Source: CBDVBZ01 sp965372355 (GTDB lineage: Bacteria > Krumholzibacteriota > Krumholzibacteriia > WVZY01). Taken from it: a stretch of 28,666 nucleotides of DNA. Both the position numbers and the translations under genes were made by a program. The stretch covers positions 1 to 28,666 of the forward strand of contig CBDVBZ010000033.1 in assembly GCA_965372355.1 (NCBI GenBank). Reading direction: 5' to 3'. The stretch's first letter is position 1. Each line of letters opens with the position of its first letter. A model generated the notes under the pieces. It did no database searches, was not told the DNA's origin, and saw only the letters and a list, made by a program, of their open reading frames with translations. This document shows positions 1-9,613 of the stretch, in pieces.

Positions 1-332
1 ATAGAGGGGTGATGCATTTACATCGTTGCTTCTTGTCCCTCCTTCCAGTACTATATTGCCAGGTAACCGGCTGCGACGGACACGCGTAGTCGCGCTTCGC
101 TAGAGTACGGTTTGATAGTGCAATTGCCCACCGAAATGTCGTCAAGGGCGGGGTTCACTGCTCGGTGACGACAGATTCCTGTGAGTGGGCACCTGCGTCC
201 AACACCTCAAGACGCCCATGCGCATCACGACACGTGTCAGTTGTGCATTCACATCTCTGCTTCACAACTCAGCTGGATCATAATCATCTGAACCACTTTT
301 CACCCAACGGGAGGAAGGAGTTGAGTGCAGAG
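1..332. other. Non-coding leader region, no gene recognised
   Basis: No convincing coding region was found before the ATG at 333. An in-frame GTG at 165 would extend the first gene, but the added residues are not protein-like and would put the obvious signal peptide far inside the chain. The only structure seen is a weak 7-bp inverted repeat, GTCGTCA at 138-144 and TGACGAC at 166-172, with a 21-nt loop. A purine-rich stretch at 311-320 is the likely ribosome-binding region of the next gene. I could not identify a convincing promoter. Confidence 0.5.
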
Positions 333-1064
333 ATGAAGTGTCTATCAACATTTCTCCTCATTTTGATCCTCTCCACCGGCGCCGCCGCTGCTGAACAGAA
401 TATCTATCTGTACAGCGAGGAGGTTGCCGATTTGATCGATGTAGAAGAATACATCGTCAGCGGAGAGATCGTTTTGGATATGGGCGTGGGTTCGATGCAA
501 CGAGTCGGACTGGGCCCAGCGCCGGAGCCGTATCCGCAGATCATGCTCTGGGAGCCGGATATCGAGCGGCTCGGTGCAGCGCTTGATGAGACGGACGGTA
601 TCCGGTTCATAAACCACGGGACGCATTGGACCAAGAATCGCCAGGCGCTTATCCTGTGGAGAATCGACATTCCTGACGCCTCGAGCCGGCTCCCCGCAGA
701 GTTCGCGGAGGAACTCACGGTATGCCTGTGGGTCGATTGGAATCAGGACCAAATGTGGAACAAGAACGAGGCGATGATCCGTCGTCACCTCGATCTTTCA
801 GAGTACGTGCCGTTCACCGATGAAACGGTGCACGTCTACTATCTCACCGCCTTCCGCGTGCCTGACCTCGATGACTGGCTGGCGTCGCTGAAGAAGGGGG
901 ATAACGTCAGGGACGTCGTTGATCTGTGGGTTCGAGGGGTACTCTCCTACGACGATCCAGACATGAGTCCCGACGGTGAGCAGCTGTTCGGCGATGTCGA
1001 GGACTACATGGTCAAATACATGAAAACGCCGAGGCCCAGAGAGAGGCGCGAAACGAGAGACTGA
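333..1064 (+). CDS. Secreted GEVED-domain protein
   Basis: This predicted exported protein has 243 residues and unknown function. Residues 1-20 form a clear signal peptide (MKCLSTFLLILILSTGAAAA, cleaved near AAA-E). The C-terminal half resembles the GEVED domain of extracellular proteins: a LWVDWNQD strand near residue 134 is followed by a D-G-E-Q-LFGDVEDY motif close to the end, matching the family's W-D-W-N-x-D and G-E-V-E-D-Y signatures. The ATG at 333 was chosen because it starts the signal peptide and follows the purine-rich GAGGAAGGAG at 311-320. A TTG at 321 is a less likely start. Unlike the other exported proteins in the window, it has no C-terminal sorting domain and ends soon after the GEVED motif. 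It lies 83 bp before the protease start and is probably cotranscribed with it. GEVED assignment is by motif only. Confidence 0.7.
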   Translation: MKCLSTFLLILILSTGAAAAEQNIYLYSEEVADLIDVEEYIVSGEIVLDMGVGSMQRVGLGPAPEPYPQIMLWEPDIERLGAALDETDGIRFINHGTHWTKNRQALILWRIDIPDASSRLPAEFAEELTVCLWVDWNQDQMWNKNEAMIRRHLDLSEYVPFTDETVHVYYLTAFRVPDLDDWLASLKKGDNVRDVVDLWVRGVLSYDDPDMSPDGEQLFGDVEDYMVKYMKTPRPRERRETRD

Positions 1065-1147
1065 TGATGGGTCCAGAAAAGCGACTGCATACAATTAACT
1101 GCATGACCGCATTTTTGACTCCATCATTCGCAAAGAGAGGAAATGTC

Positions 1148-4100
1148 ATGTATCACAAGAAATTCTTCCTCGTTTCCGCGGCGGTATTTCTGGGACTGCT
1201 GCTCATAGCACCGCATCCGTATCTGGCCCAGAGCAAGGACGACGCTCGAGCCAAGATCTCGGCGGGGCTGGCGGGCCAGCTCTCCACCGCGGCCGCGGAC
1301 GAGGCCGTTACAGCAATCGTAAAGATGCGAGAAAAGGCGCAAGTTGATCGCATCCAGGGTAAGAGAACCGCCGTGTTCTCCGAGTTCCGTCGAACCGCGA
1401 GGGTATCGCAGGCGGACCTCCTCAACTATCTCAGTCTGTCCACCGTACGGCCGAAGGTCGAGCTCACCCGTTCGTTCTGGCTCGACAACCTCGTGCTGGT
1501 GAAGGCGACCAAGGACGTGGTCGCGGAAATCGCCGCGCGGCAGGACGTTGAGAAGGTGTTTGAAAACTACACGGTCACGCTGCCGCCGAAACCGGAGCGT
1601 ACCGGCCCCGACCGATCGTCGGCTGCGCAGCAGACGCAGCTGTGGGATTCGATCGACCACATCGGGGTGAAACAGGTGTGGACAAGCTACGGTCTGACCG
1701 GCAGCGGTGTGCGCGTGGGCGGGTTGGACACCGGCGTAGATATATCGCATCCGGATATCGCCGGCAAGATGATCACGGACAACCCCGCCGACCCCACCTA
1801 CCCTGGTGGCTGGGCGGAGCTTGACGCAAACGGTAATGTCATACCGGGGTCTGTACCGCACGACTCCGACGAGCACGGTACCCACACGACGGGGACCATG
1901 ATCGGCGGCAGCGCGAGCGGCTACGATATCGGTGTCGCACCCGATGCGGATCTCATGCACGGCTTGGTGATTCCGGGTGGCAGCGGGACGTTTGCACAGG
2001 TGGTCGGGGGTATGGAGTGGATCATCGATCCCGACAACAACCCGGGTACCGACGATGGCGCCCAGGTAGTCAACATGTCGCTTGGTGGGACCGGCACGCA
2101 TACCGACATGGTTGCACCTACCGACAATATGGTGGCTGCCGGCGTGTTTCCGAGTTTTTCAATCGGCAACTCCGGCCCCGGATCGGGCACCACGGGCAGT
2201 CCGGGCAACGTGCCCAGCGCATTTGGCGTGGGTGCGACGGACGACGGAGATGTCATCGCATCCTTCTCGAGCCGCGGCCCAGTGACGTGGAACTATCCGC
2301 CGTACGTGGGAACGTACATCAAGCCGGATATGTCCGCGCCTGGTGTCCGGATCTACTCGTCGGTGCCGGGTGGCGGTTGGGAATGGACGAGTCCAAGCGG
2401 AGATTGGAGCGGCACGTCCATGGCCGCACCGCATCTTTCGGGCACCGTGGCTCTGATGCTCCAGGGCAACCCCACAATGACCGTTGACCAGATCAAGCTG
2501 TTGCTCTCTCAGACAGCCATCGATCTCGGCACGGCGGGAATGGACAACAACTACGGCTGGGGCCGCGTCGATGCGTTCGGCGCGGTGAGTGCAGCGCTCG
2601 TGGGTCTGGGGACCCTCGAGGGCACCGTGTACAGCTCGGCCGGCGGCGTTGTCGAAAACGCCGCGGTTCTGGCCACCGATACCGGCCAGCGGGTCCACAC
2701 GGACGCCATGGGTCACTACTCGCTCCTGCTGGTGGCGGGAGACTACGACATCGAGGTGTCCCGATTTGGTTATGAAACGTCAACCATTTCCGGTGTGACG
2801 ATCGTCGCGGACCTCGTGACGATACAGGATGTCACGTTGACACAGCTGCCGTCGGGTACCGTCGCCGGCGTCGTCACCGACAGTCAGACCGGCATGGGTA
2901 TCGCGGCGGACATCACCGTGCTTCTCAATGACGAAGCCGTGGTGTGGGCATCGACCAATCCGGCCACGGGTGAGTACAGCGTGGCCCTCCCCATCGGGAC
3001 GTACGATCTCGTTTTTAGTCCCGAGTTTCCCTATCCGACGGTGAGAAGAAACGGCATCGGGGTGATGACCGACATGACGACCACATTGGATGTGGCGCTC
3101 ATGGCCGCCCAGATCCTCCTTGTCGACGACGATGTCGGAGACGGTTACGAAACATACTACGAGCAGGCCATTGCCGCGGCAGGCCGAACGTACCTTACGG
3201 TGGCGACACCGCCAACGGCTGCGGATATGGCGCTTTTCGAGTCCGTCGTGTGGTTCACGGGCGATGACTACACGTCCACACTGACGTCGCAGGATCAGGC
3301 GGAGATTGCCGCCTACCTCGATGGCGGAGGCCGTCTGTTTATGTCGGGTCAGGACATTGGCTACGACATCAACACCTCGGCCTTCTACAGCGACTATCTG
3401 CACGCCGCCTATGTCCAGGACAACGTCGGACTCGGTGGGGTGCTCGGCAGTCCGGCGAGCCCCGTAGGCTTTGGCTTCATGTTCGATATCAAGGGTGGTG
3501 ACGGTGCCAACAACCAGAACTACCCGTCGGAGATCGATCCGGTCGCCCCGGCGATGACGGCGTTCGTCTATGACGCGTCCGTTCCCGCTGCGGCGTCTGC
3601 AGCCATGGGCGCGGCCGCGGCCAAGGCGACCGTCGGAGACGATATCGCGAAGGCCATCACGAGTTCGGGGACGGCGGGGCTGACGTTCGACAACGGCATG
3701 CACAAGCTCGTCTACCTTGCGTTCGGCTTCGAGGCGATCGCTACGGCGGGTGACCGGAGCCTGGTCATGGATCGGATTCTCGATTGGCTCCAGGGCTACC
3801 CGGACATCGTCCATACGCCATTGGGCGACACGGAAGACACCGAGAATGCCTACCGCGTCTGGGCGACGATCACGTCCGATTTCTTCGAGCTGGACCCATC
3901 CAGCTTTGTGGTGGTCTACGACGTGGGTGGCCCGGAGATAACGCTGCCCATGGCGCCACTGGCCATCCCCGAGGATTACGAGGCCTACATCCCGACGCAA
4001 CCGACGGATACACAGGTGAACTACTACATCTCGGCAAGCGATGTCGAGGGTCACACCTCGACGGATCCCGTCGGCGCTCCGTTGTACAAGCATTCGTTCA

Positions 4101-7100
4101 TGGTGGCCCAGGACGTCGTGCCACCGGTGGTGGAGCACATGAGACTTTTTGACACCAACGACCTCGACGGCCCGTACTGGGTCAGTGCGATGGTAAGCGA
4201 CAACATCGGTGTCGAGAGCGTCTATTTCATGTACGCCAAGAACGGTGGCTTGCACCACAGGGTCAAGATGATGATGCAGCCCGACGGCTCGTATTTGGGA
4301 GCGATCTCCGGGCCGTCTGAGGTGGGCGACATCTACGAATACCATCTCTACGCGATGGACAACTCGTACTCGGGCAACGTCACGCGCGTACCGGAGATGG
4401 GCGCCTACAGTTTCGAGATCGTCGAAGAGTTCGTCTGGGATTTCGAGGACTATGACGGCGGTTTCGTACCGGCAGGCGACGTGTGGGAATGGGGTGCGCC
4501 GACGACCGGACCGGGAGCGGCTCACTCTGGCGTCAACGTCTGGGCAACGGTGCTCGGCGGCAACTACCCGAGCTATTCCGATGCGACGCTCGACATCCCA
4601 CCGATCACGCTGTCGGCGGGCAAACCGTACGCCATCCTCACGTTCTGGCACTGGTACTATATCGAAACCAACTACGACGGTGGCAACATCAAGGTGTCCA
4701 CCGACGGCGGTGCCACGTGGGACATTGTGACACCCCTGGGTGGCTATGACGGTACCGCCCGTTCGGCCAACGCGGGGATTCCGGGTGAGCCGTGTTTTAC
4801 CGGCTACAACAACGATTTCTGGCAGCAGGAGATGTTCAACCTCTCCGCGTATGCCGGCCAGCAGGTGATGATCCGCTTCCACTTCGGTAGCGACGGGAGC
4901 GTACAGCGATCCGGCTGGTACATCGACGATGTGCGGCTACGGAGCACCGATGTCGACGACATCCCGCCCGTTATCAGCAACACGCAGGTTCCGGGCAGTA
5001 CGTTCGACACCGTCGGTCCTTACGAGGTGAGCACGTTTGTGATAGATCCACTGTCCGGCCTTGCGTCGGTGTCCACGTTCTACAGCATGGACGACGGCGC
5101 CACGTACACCGAACTCGCCATGAGTCCGGGAGCCGGTGCGGACGAGTGGGTCGCGAGCATCCCCGGACAGCCGAACGGCACACGGGTCAGGCTCTACATC
5201 CGCGCGACCGACACCGCCTCTCCGTCGAACGAGAGCACGGATCCGGCCGGAGCTCCGGCGAATACCTATGGATTCGCCGTCTTGCCCTCGGCCCCGATTC
5301 TGGTGCTGCAGATGTCGAGCACGGCAAGCTCCCTGGATATGTTCCGGGACGCGCTGGAAGCAAACGGTCATACCGCAGACTACTGGTATCGCCCCGATGG
5401 GTGGTTGGATGCCAGCAAGCTGAGTCTCTACAAGACGATCATTCTCGATGAGACCGGCTCACTCACGGCGGAGGAACGGACGGACCTGGCGACATTCCTC
5501 GAATTGGGAACACCGGGTGCGAGGAAAGAGATCATGGTCATGGGTCGCGATCTCGGCTACTACTCGTCCACACGTCCGTGGATCGAGGAGTACATGAGGG
5601 CGGCCTACGTCCAGGACAACCCGGGATGGCGCGAGCTTTCCGGTGAAGCTGGAGAACCCATCGGTGCCGGTGAGACGTTTGTGATCTCCGGTTCTTACCC
5701 GGATGAGACCAGACGTTCCACGAATTATCCGGGTGGTGAGATCGTATACCGGTATACGGCACCCGGCACGGCAATGGAGACACGAGGAGAGCTCCAGGGC
5801 GCGTACGAGAAGGACGGTAAGGAGTGGGACGGCGTCATGCCGCACGCTCCCATCAGTCTCGATGCGGCGGCGGGCATCAAGTACGCCGGCGAGCAGTATC
5901 GTTCCGTCTACTTCACCTTCAACTTCTACTATATCCAGGAAGACTGGCGAAGGGCGGGAATCATCGACCGCGCGCTGGCGTGGCTGTCCGCACCTCAAAT
6001 CTTGCACGAGGCTTTGCACGATAGCGAGGATACGGCCAACCCGTACACGGCTGTTGCTCAGGTGTACTCAACAACGCTCGATCCCACCCGCGTCGAATTG
6101 ACTTACGACGTTGGCATGGGGTCGGTGACGGTTCAGATGGACCCGACGGGCAACCCCGACGAGTTTGCGGAGGACATCCCGGCGCAACCTTTGGGAACAA
6201 CCGTGGAGTACTATCTGAGTGCCAGTAACCTCGATGGGACCATGAGTTACCACCCGAGGGGCGCACCGGCAGATCAGCACCTCTTCAAGGTGGGCGCCGA
6301 CATCATCCCGCCGGAGATCGTTCATACGCCTCACCCGAATACGGCCGATCAAGCCGGACCGTATACAATAGAGGCGATGGTCACCGACAACGTTGGTGTC
6401 GACCCCAACGAAGTATCGCTGGCTTACAACAAGAACGGTGGTACGGATGTAACCGTGGCCATGAGCTCGCTTGGCGGTGACATGTACGCTGTGGATATCC
6501 CCGGGCCGGCAGTGGTGGGGGATGTTTTCAACTACTACATCACGGCCAGCGATGCCGCGACGGTGCCCAATACGACGAGAGATCCTGCTGCCGGTTATCA
6601 CAGCTTCGAGATCGTCGATTACTTCGCGTGGGATTTCGAGGCGGATGACGGCGGGTTTGCGGCTACGGGCCCCGATTGGGAATGGGGTGAACCGACAACC
6701 GGGCCGAGTGGTGCGTATTCCGGCGTGAACGTGTGGGCCACGAAACTCGGTGATAACTACTCATCGAGTTCCGATTCGAGGCTTCATACGATCGCTCTGA
6801 CCGTGCCAAGCAGTCATCTGTACGCATCTTTGAGCTTCTGGCAGTGGTACTACATCGAGAACAATTACGACGGTGGTAACGTCAAGATCTCGACGGACGG
6901 CGGCAGCTCGTGGGCGATTCTTACACCGGATATCGGCTACAACGGCACCGCGACGTCGGGCAACGCGGCGATCCCGGGAGAGCCCTGCTTTACCGGGTAC
7001 AACGACGATGTCTGGCACAAGGTCACGTTCGACCTCACGCCGTACCGGGGCATGGGAGTTCTGATACGGCTCCACTTCGGTAGTGACTCGAGCGTGCAGC

Positions 7101-8527
7101 GTGTGGGGTGGTACGTCGATGACATGCGCATCGAGAGCATGTCGGACACCGAGGGACCCGCCTTCGTGTCGACGTCCGTACCGGCTAGCACGTACGACGA
7201 CGTTGGGCCGTACACGGTGACATCGGTTGTGAACGATGCGCTTTCCGTTGTCGCGAGTGCGACCCTGTACTACAGCACGGATGATGGAGGCACCTGGACA
7301 TCAGTGGCCATGAGCCCAACCGGCAATCCGGATGAGTACAGCGGCGATATCCCGGGACAGTCTTCGGGCACCCGCATCAAGTTGTATGTGGAGGCGAGCG
7401 ACAACGAGTCCAACACATCAACCGATCCAGCGGGCGCTCCGTCGACGGCCTACGAGTTCGGCATCATGCCGTCGGGCGACTACCTCGTGCTCCTCGGCGG
7501 TGCAGCGCACACCGATCCCGTCACCTTCCAGATGGCCTTCTCGGCGATTGGCCGGACGGCGGATATCTGGGATTGGGACGATCTCGGCCTGCCAACCGTC
7601 GATGTCCTGCTTGCGTACCAGGCGATCGTCATCGATGAGAGCTGGTATCTTGACACGTCACAGATGGCTTTGCTGGGTGAATTCCTCGATACGAGCAGTG
7701 CATCGCTCAACAAGGTCTTCATGATGGGGCGTGACCTTTCGTATGGTTCGGGCGCGCGGACGTGGATGGAGCAGTACACCGGCTCGGCATACGTGCAGGA
7801 TGATCCCGGCTGGCGCGAGCTAACGAGCACGCCGGGAGATCCCATCGGTGCAGACGAGACGTTCACCATCCAGGGATCCTACCCGGATGAGCTCAGTCTC
7901 TCGACGACGTATCCCGGTGGCCAGGTCGTGTACACGTACAGCGGCACTGGCACCGCGCTCGATCGTTTCAACACCGAGCAGGATGCCCGCGCGTTCTACG
8001 AGAAGCAGGGCAAGCTCTGGGATCCGAAGTACTGGCCGTTCGCGCCGATCGGCCCGGATGATGCCGCAGGGATTCGCTACGTGAGTGCAACTCACGCATC
8101 GGTGTACTTCTCCTTCAACTTCAACTACATCCAGGAGGCCGATCGTCAGGCAGCAATACTCGATCGCGCACTCAACTGGTTGGGTACGGCGAGCAGCCTG
8201 GTGGGTGCAATGGCCGAAGCGAAGGAGCAAACATCTGGCGTCCCGGCTAAGCTGACGTTGGGTCGCAACTTCCCGAACCCGTTCAACCCGGTCACTCGCA
8301 TCGAGATCGGCATACCGAATGTCGCGGAGCGAGTGAGCCTGAAGGTCTACAACGTGCACGGGCAGCTGGTGAAGACGGTGTTCGAAGGCACCAAGGGCCC
8401 GGGTTTTCACGTCCTCGAGTGGGACGGAACGAACAACCAGGGCATCAGTGTCTCGACCGGCGTTTACTTTGCACGGTTCGAGTCAGCACGGACGGTGTTA
8501 ACGCGGAAAATGATTCTACTGAAGTAA
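1148..8527 (+). CDS. Secreted subtilisin-family (S8) multidomain protease with sorting domain
   Basis: An exported serine peptidase of 2459 residues. The signal peptide spans residues 1-28. A propeptide-like region (about 30-150) precedes an S8 catalytic domain (about 165-485). Its triad is visible as Asp194 (GGLDTG), His243 (DEHGTH) and Ser424 (GTSMAAPH), with oxyanion Asn341 (GNSGP). Then come two carboxypeptidase-regulatory-like beta sandwiches (about 487-650), a flavodoxin/GATase-like module starting ILLVDDD, and two long tandem units of Ig-like, MAM-like and GATase-like modules. The last ~90 residues are a FlgD-Ig/Por sorting domain (NFPNPFNPVT, ending RKMILLK), implying type IX-like export and surface attachment. 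The ATG at 1148 was preferred over one at 1064 because AGAGAGG lies 7 nt upstream and it begins the signal peptide. The substrate is unknown. Confidence 0.92.
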   Translation: MYHKKFFLVSAAVFLGLLLIAPHPYLAQSKDDARAKISAGLAGQLSTAAADEAVTAIVKMREKAQVDRIQGKRTAVFSEFRRTARVSQADLLNYLSLSTVRPKVELTRSFWLDNLVLVKATKDVVAEIAARQDVEKVFENYTVTLPPKPERTGPDRSSAAQQTQLWDSIDHIGVKQVWTSYGLTGSGVRVGGLDTGVDISHPDIAGKMITDNPADPTYPGGWAELDANGNVIPGSVPHDSDEHGTHTTGTMIGGSASGYDIGVAPDADLMHGLVIPGGSGTFAQVVGGMEWIIDPDNNPGTDDGAQVVNMSLGGTGTHTDMVAPTDNMVAAGVFPSFSIGNSGPGSGTTGSPGNVPSAFGVGATDDGDVIASFSSRGPVTWNYPPYVGTYIKPDMSAPGVRIYSSVPGGGWEWTSPSGDWSGTSMAAPHLSGTVALMLQGNPTMTVDQIKLLLSQTAIDLGTAGMDNNYGWGRVDAFGAVSAALVGLGTLEGTVYSSAGGVVENAAVLATDTGQRVHTDAMGHYSLLLVAGDYDIEVSRFGYETSTISGVTIVADLVTIQDVTLTQLPSGTVAGVVTDSQTGMGIAADITVLLNDEAVVWASTNPATGEYSVALPIGTYDLVFSPEFPYPTVRRNGIGVMTDMTTTLDVALMAAQILLVDDDVGDGYETYYEQAIAAAGRTYLTVATPPTAADMALFESVVWFTGDDYTSTLTSQDQAEIAAYLDGGGRLFMSGQDIGYDINTSAFYSDYLHAAYVQDNVGLGGVLGSPASPVGFGFMFDIKGGDGANNQNYPSEIDPVAPAMTAFVYDASVPAAASAAMGAAAAKATVGDDIAKAITSSGTAGLTFDNGMHKLVYLAFGFEAIATAGDRSLVMDRILDWLQGYPDIVHTPLGDTEDTENAYRVWATITSDFFELDPSSFVVVYDVGGPEITLPMAPLAIPEDYEAYIPTQPTDTQVNYYISASDVEGHTSTDPVGAPLYKHSFMVAQDVVPPVVEHMRLFDTNDLDGPYWVSAMVSDNIGVESVYFMYAKNGGLHHRVKMMMQPDGSYLGAISGPSEVGDIYEYHLYAMDNSYSGNVTRVPEMGAYSFEIVEEFVWDFEDYDGGFVPAGDVWEWGAPTTGPGAAHSGVNVWATVLGGNYPSYSDATLDIPPITLSAGKPYAILTFWHWYYIETNYDGGNIKVSTDGGATWDIVTPLGGYDGTARSANAGIPGEPCFTGYNNDFWQQEMFNLSAYAGQQVMIRFHFGSDGSVQRSGWYIDDVRLRSTDVDDIPPVISNTQVPGSTFDTVGPYEVSTFVIDPLSGLASVSTFYSMDDGATYTELAMSPGAGADEWVASIPGQPNGTRVRLYIRATDTASPSNESTDPAGAPANTYGFAVLPSAPILVLQMSSTASSLDMFRDALEANGHTADYWYRPDGWLDASKLSLYKTIILDETGSLTAEERTDLATFLELGTPGARKEIMVMGRDLGYYSSTRPWIEEYMRAAYVQDNPGWRELSGEAGEPIGAGETFVISGSYPDETRRSTNYPGGEIVYRYTAPGTAMETRGELQGAYEKDGKEWDGVMPHAPISLDAAAGIKYAGEQYRSVYFTFNFYYIQEDWRRAGIIDRALAWLSAPQILHEALHDSEDTANPYTAVAQVYSTTLDPTRVELTYDVGMGSVTVQMDPTGNPDEFAEDIPAQPLGTTVEYYLSASNLDGTMSYHPRGAPADQHLFKVGADIIPPEIVHTPHPNTADQAGPYTIEAMVTDNVGVDPNEVSLAYNKNGGTDVTVAMSSLGGDMYAVDIPGPAVVGDVFNYYITASDAATVPNTTRDPAAGYHSFEIVDYFAWDFEADDGGFAATGPDWEWGEPTTGPSGAYSGVNVWATKLGDNYSSSSDSRLHTIALTVPSSHLYASLSFWQWYYIENNYDGGNVKISTDGGSSWAILTPDIGYNGTATSGNAAIPGEPCFTGYNDDVWHKVTFDLTPYRGMGVLIRLHFGSDSSVQRVGWYVDDMRIESMSDTEGPAFVSTSVPASTYDDVGPYTVTSVVNDALSVVASATLYYSTDDGGTWTSVAMSPTGNPDEYSGDIPGQSSGTRIKLYVEASDNESNTSTDPAGAPSTAYEFGIMPSGDYLVLLGGAAHTDPVTFQMAFSAIGRTADIWDWDDLGLPTVDVLLAYQAIVIDESWYLDTSQMALLGEFLDTSSASLNKVFMMGRDLSYGSGARTWMEQYTGSAYVQDDPGWRELTSTPGDPIGADETFTIQGSYPDELSLSTTYPGGQVVYTYSGTGTALDRFNTEQDARAFYEKQGKLWDPKYWPFAPIGPDDAAGIRYVSATHASVYFSFNFNYIQEADRQAAILDRALNWLGTASSLVGAMAEAKEQTSGVPAKLTLGRNFPNPFNPVTRIEIGIPNVAERVSLKVYNVHGQLVKTVFEGTKGPGFHVLEWDGTNNQGISVSTGVYFARFESARTVLTRKMILLK
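3804..5996 (+). repeat. Tandem unit 1 of the protease C-terminal region (about 2.19 kb)
   Basis: First copy of a roughly 730-residue higher-order repeat. The order is: an Ig-like strand set beginning near DIVHTPLGDTEDT, a second Ig-like domain (DxxGPYWVSAMVSDN), a MAM-like domain (4433-4944, starting VWDFED, with WEWGAPTTGP and SGVNVWAT), another Ig-like domain, and a flavodoxin/GATase-like module (5297-5995). Landmarks recur at a spacing of 2184-2196 bp in the next unit, for example AAYVQDN (ends near 5616) and WDFE (ends near 4447). A solitary GATase-like module (3113-3803) precedes this unit, giving three such modules in all. Confidence 0.8.
5997..8190 (+). repeat. Tandem unit 2 of the protease C-terminal region (about 2.19 kb)
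   Basis: Second copy of the higher-order repeat. It begins near QILHEALHDSEDT. The MAM-like domain is at about 6626-7150 (AWDFEA, WEWGEPTTGP, SGVNVWAT) and the GATase-like module at 7484-8190. Its last module is closer to the module of unit 1 than to the first solitary one: both have VQDxPGWREL, a GSYPDE motif, YPGG and FNFxYIQE. This fits duplication of a complete Ig-MAM-Ig-GATase block. Confidence 0.8.
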
Positions 8528-8555
8528 AAGCATCTGTTGCCTCATTTTCCGTCGA

Positions 8556-8590
8556 GAGGGTGTGAGGGTCCGCCGGGCCCTCGCACCCTC
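8556..8590. terminator. Strong hairpin between convergent genes
   Basis: GAGGGTGTGAGGG at 8556-8568 pairs with CCCTCGCACCCTC at 8578-8590, giving a 13-bp stem with one G-T wobble and a 9-nt loop. It lies 28 bp after the protease stop codon and about 42 bp beyond the stop of the convergent decarboxylase gene. A short T-run (CGTTTT) follows on the + strand about 10 nt later. It probably terminates the protease transcript and may also protect or end the opposing operon transcript. The T-tract is not ideal, so the mechanism is uncertain. Confidence 0.65.
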
Positions 8591-8632
8591 AGGCCTTCGT
8601 TTTCCCGCCCTTTGATTCTCGATCCATCGCCC

Positions 8633-9613
8633 TCAAGTTCCTTCCCCCCGAATTGACGCAAGACAAGGCTGCGAAAACTCGTTGCTCTTGCGGGACCGAG
8701 GCCCGGCATCAACCACAACCCTGCCAATCGATTCGCCGACCCGAACAAACGTCTCGAGCCCTGCACGCGTGTTGTCGCACAGATCTGGGTCAAGCTCTAT
8801 CGTACCGCTTTCAAAAAGCAGGGTAACAACGGATCCGCCGAGCTCGAAAAACCCTTTGTGCTCACCCTTACAAACCCGATCTCCCGGCTGAAAGCATTGT
8901 TTGATCGATCCAAACGTAAATGCCCCGACTTCGACAATTGCGATCCGTCCGAAATTCTCAGAATCGAACAGCGTTAACGTGCGGCGGTTTTCAGCGAAAA
9001 ACGGTACAACCCATCGTCTAGAATACGGTGTCGTCGCATAGTATCGTCCCGCTATCGGCAGTGGTTCATGTGCAATGCCGTCGTCGGGAAAGTGGAAGTG
9101 ATGATAGTCGGCAAGATAGAGCCGGGTGATCACCATCGATCCATTCGTGTATCTCTTGGCGAGCTCGTCATCGCGAAGCAACGTGCGCAGGTCAAAACTG
9201 CAGCGCTTGAGTGCAAAACAGGTCGCATCATCCACCACGGGGAACGCCAGAATGCGCCCATCGGCCGGCGCGACACAAAGGTCAGGATCATGAGCAATCG
9301 GGCGCTGTGACATATCGATTCTGCGCGTGATAAAATCGTTGAAGCTCTCGAATTCCTCGAGCGGACGAAGTGATTCCCCTATGTTGACATCCATCGCCTC
9401 AATAAACCCCGGGATTTTCCGAGCGCTGGACCGTCGCTTGTTCAGCCAGGCGTAGAACTGCGAAACGATCTTTCTGCTCAATATGAGACGTGTCAGCAAC
9501 CAGCCGGTGGCGTTGTTGTAGAGCCAGTCGAGGAGGTCGCGTTTGTAGATCGGATCGCGCTTTCGCTTGCCCGTGCGACGGTCCACATAGGTTGCGCAGT
9601 TTGCAGTCTTCAT
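8633..9613 (-). CDS. psd: Phosphatidylserine decarboxylase (proenzyme)
   Basis: A 326-residue pyruvoyl enzyme that decarboxylates phosphatidylserine, or a serine-containing analogue, to the ethanolamine lipid. Self-cleavage residues are visible: Asp118 in PADGR, the DYHHFHFP block with His174 as the likely triad histidine, and the cleavage motif LGGS with Ser261, which would become the pyruvoyl group. LGGS rather than LGST, and the length, fit the clostridial/plant-like type II branch. No strong transmembrane helix is evident; membrane contact is presumed. It is the last gene of the seven-gene operon. Its ATG overlaps the TGA of the GNAT gene (9610-9613), indicating translational coupling. 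The native substrate could be an archaetidylserine-like lipid, since PSD homologues do that job in archaea, but this is inference. Confidence 0.9.
   Translation of the reverse strand: MKTANCATYVDRRTGKRKRDPIYKRDLLDWLYNNATGWLLTRLILSRKIVSQFYAWLNKRRSSARKIPGFIEAMDVNIGESLRPLEEFESFNDFITRRIDMSQRPIAHDPDLCVAPADGRILAFPVVDDATCFALKRCSFDLRTLLRDDELAKRYTNGSMVITRLYLADYHHFHFPDDGIAHEPLPIAGRYYATTPYSRRWVVPFFAENRRTLTLFDSENFGRIAIVEVGAFTFGSIKQCFQPGDRVCKGEHKGFFELGGSVVTLLFESGTIELDPDLCDNTRAGLETFVRVGESIGRVVVDAGPRSRKSNEFSQPCLASIRGEGT

Noticed and set aside
165..332. N-terminal extension of the GEVED gene from GTG 165
   Set aside because: It would bury a clear signal peptide 56 residues inside the protein, and the extension has no protein-like features.
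1124..2101. A 325-codon minus-strand open frame over the protease N-terminus
   Set aside because: It overlaps the catalytic domain coding sequence and shows no recognisable motif; typical complementary-frame artefact.
2780..4882. A 700-codon open frame on the minus strand inside the protease gene
   Set aside because: It is an antisense shadow of a GC-rich repetitive gene: no signal peptide, domain or ribosome site, and a composition rich in Arg, His, Val and Gly. The + strand frame has a full protease and known modules.
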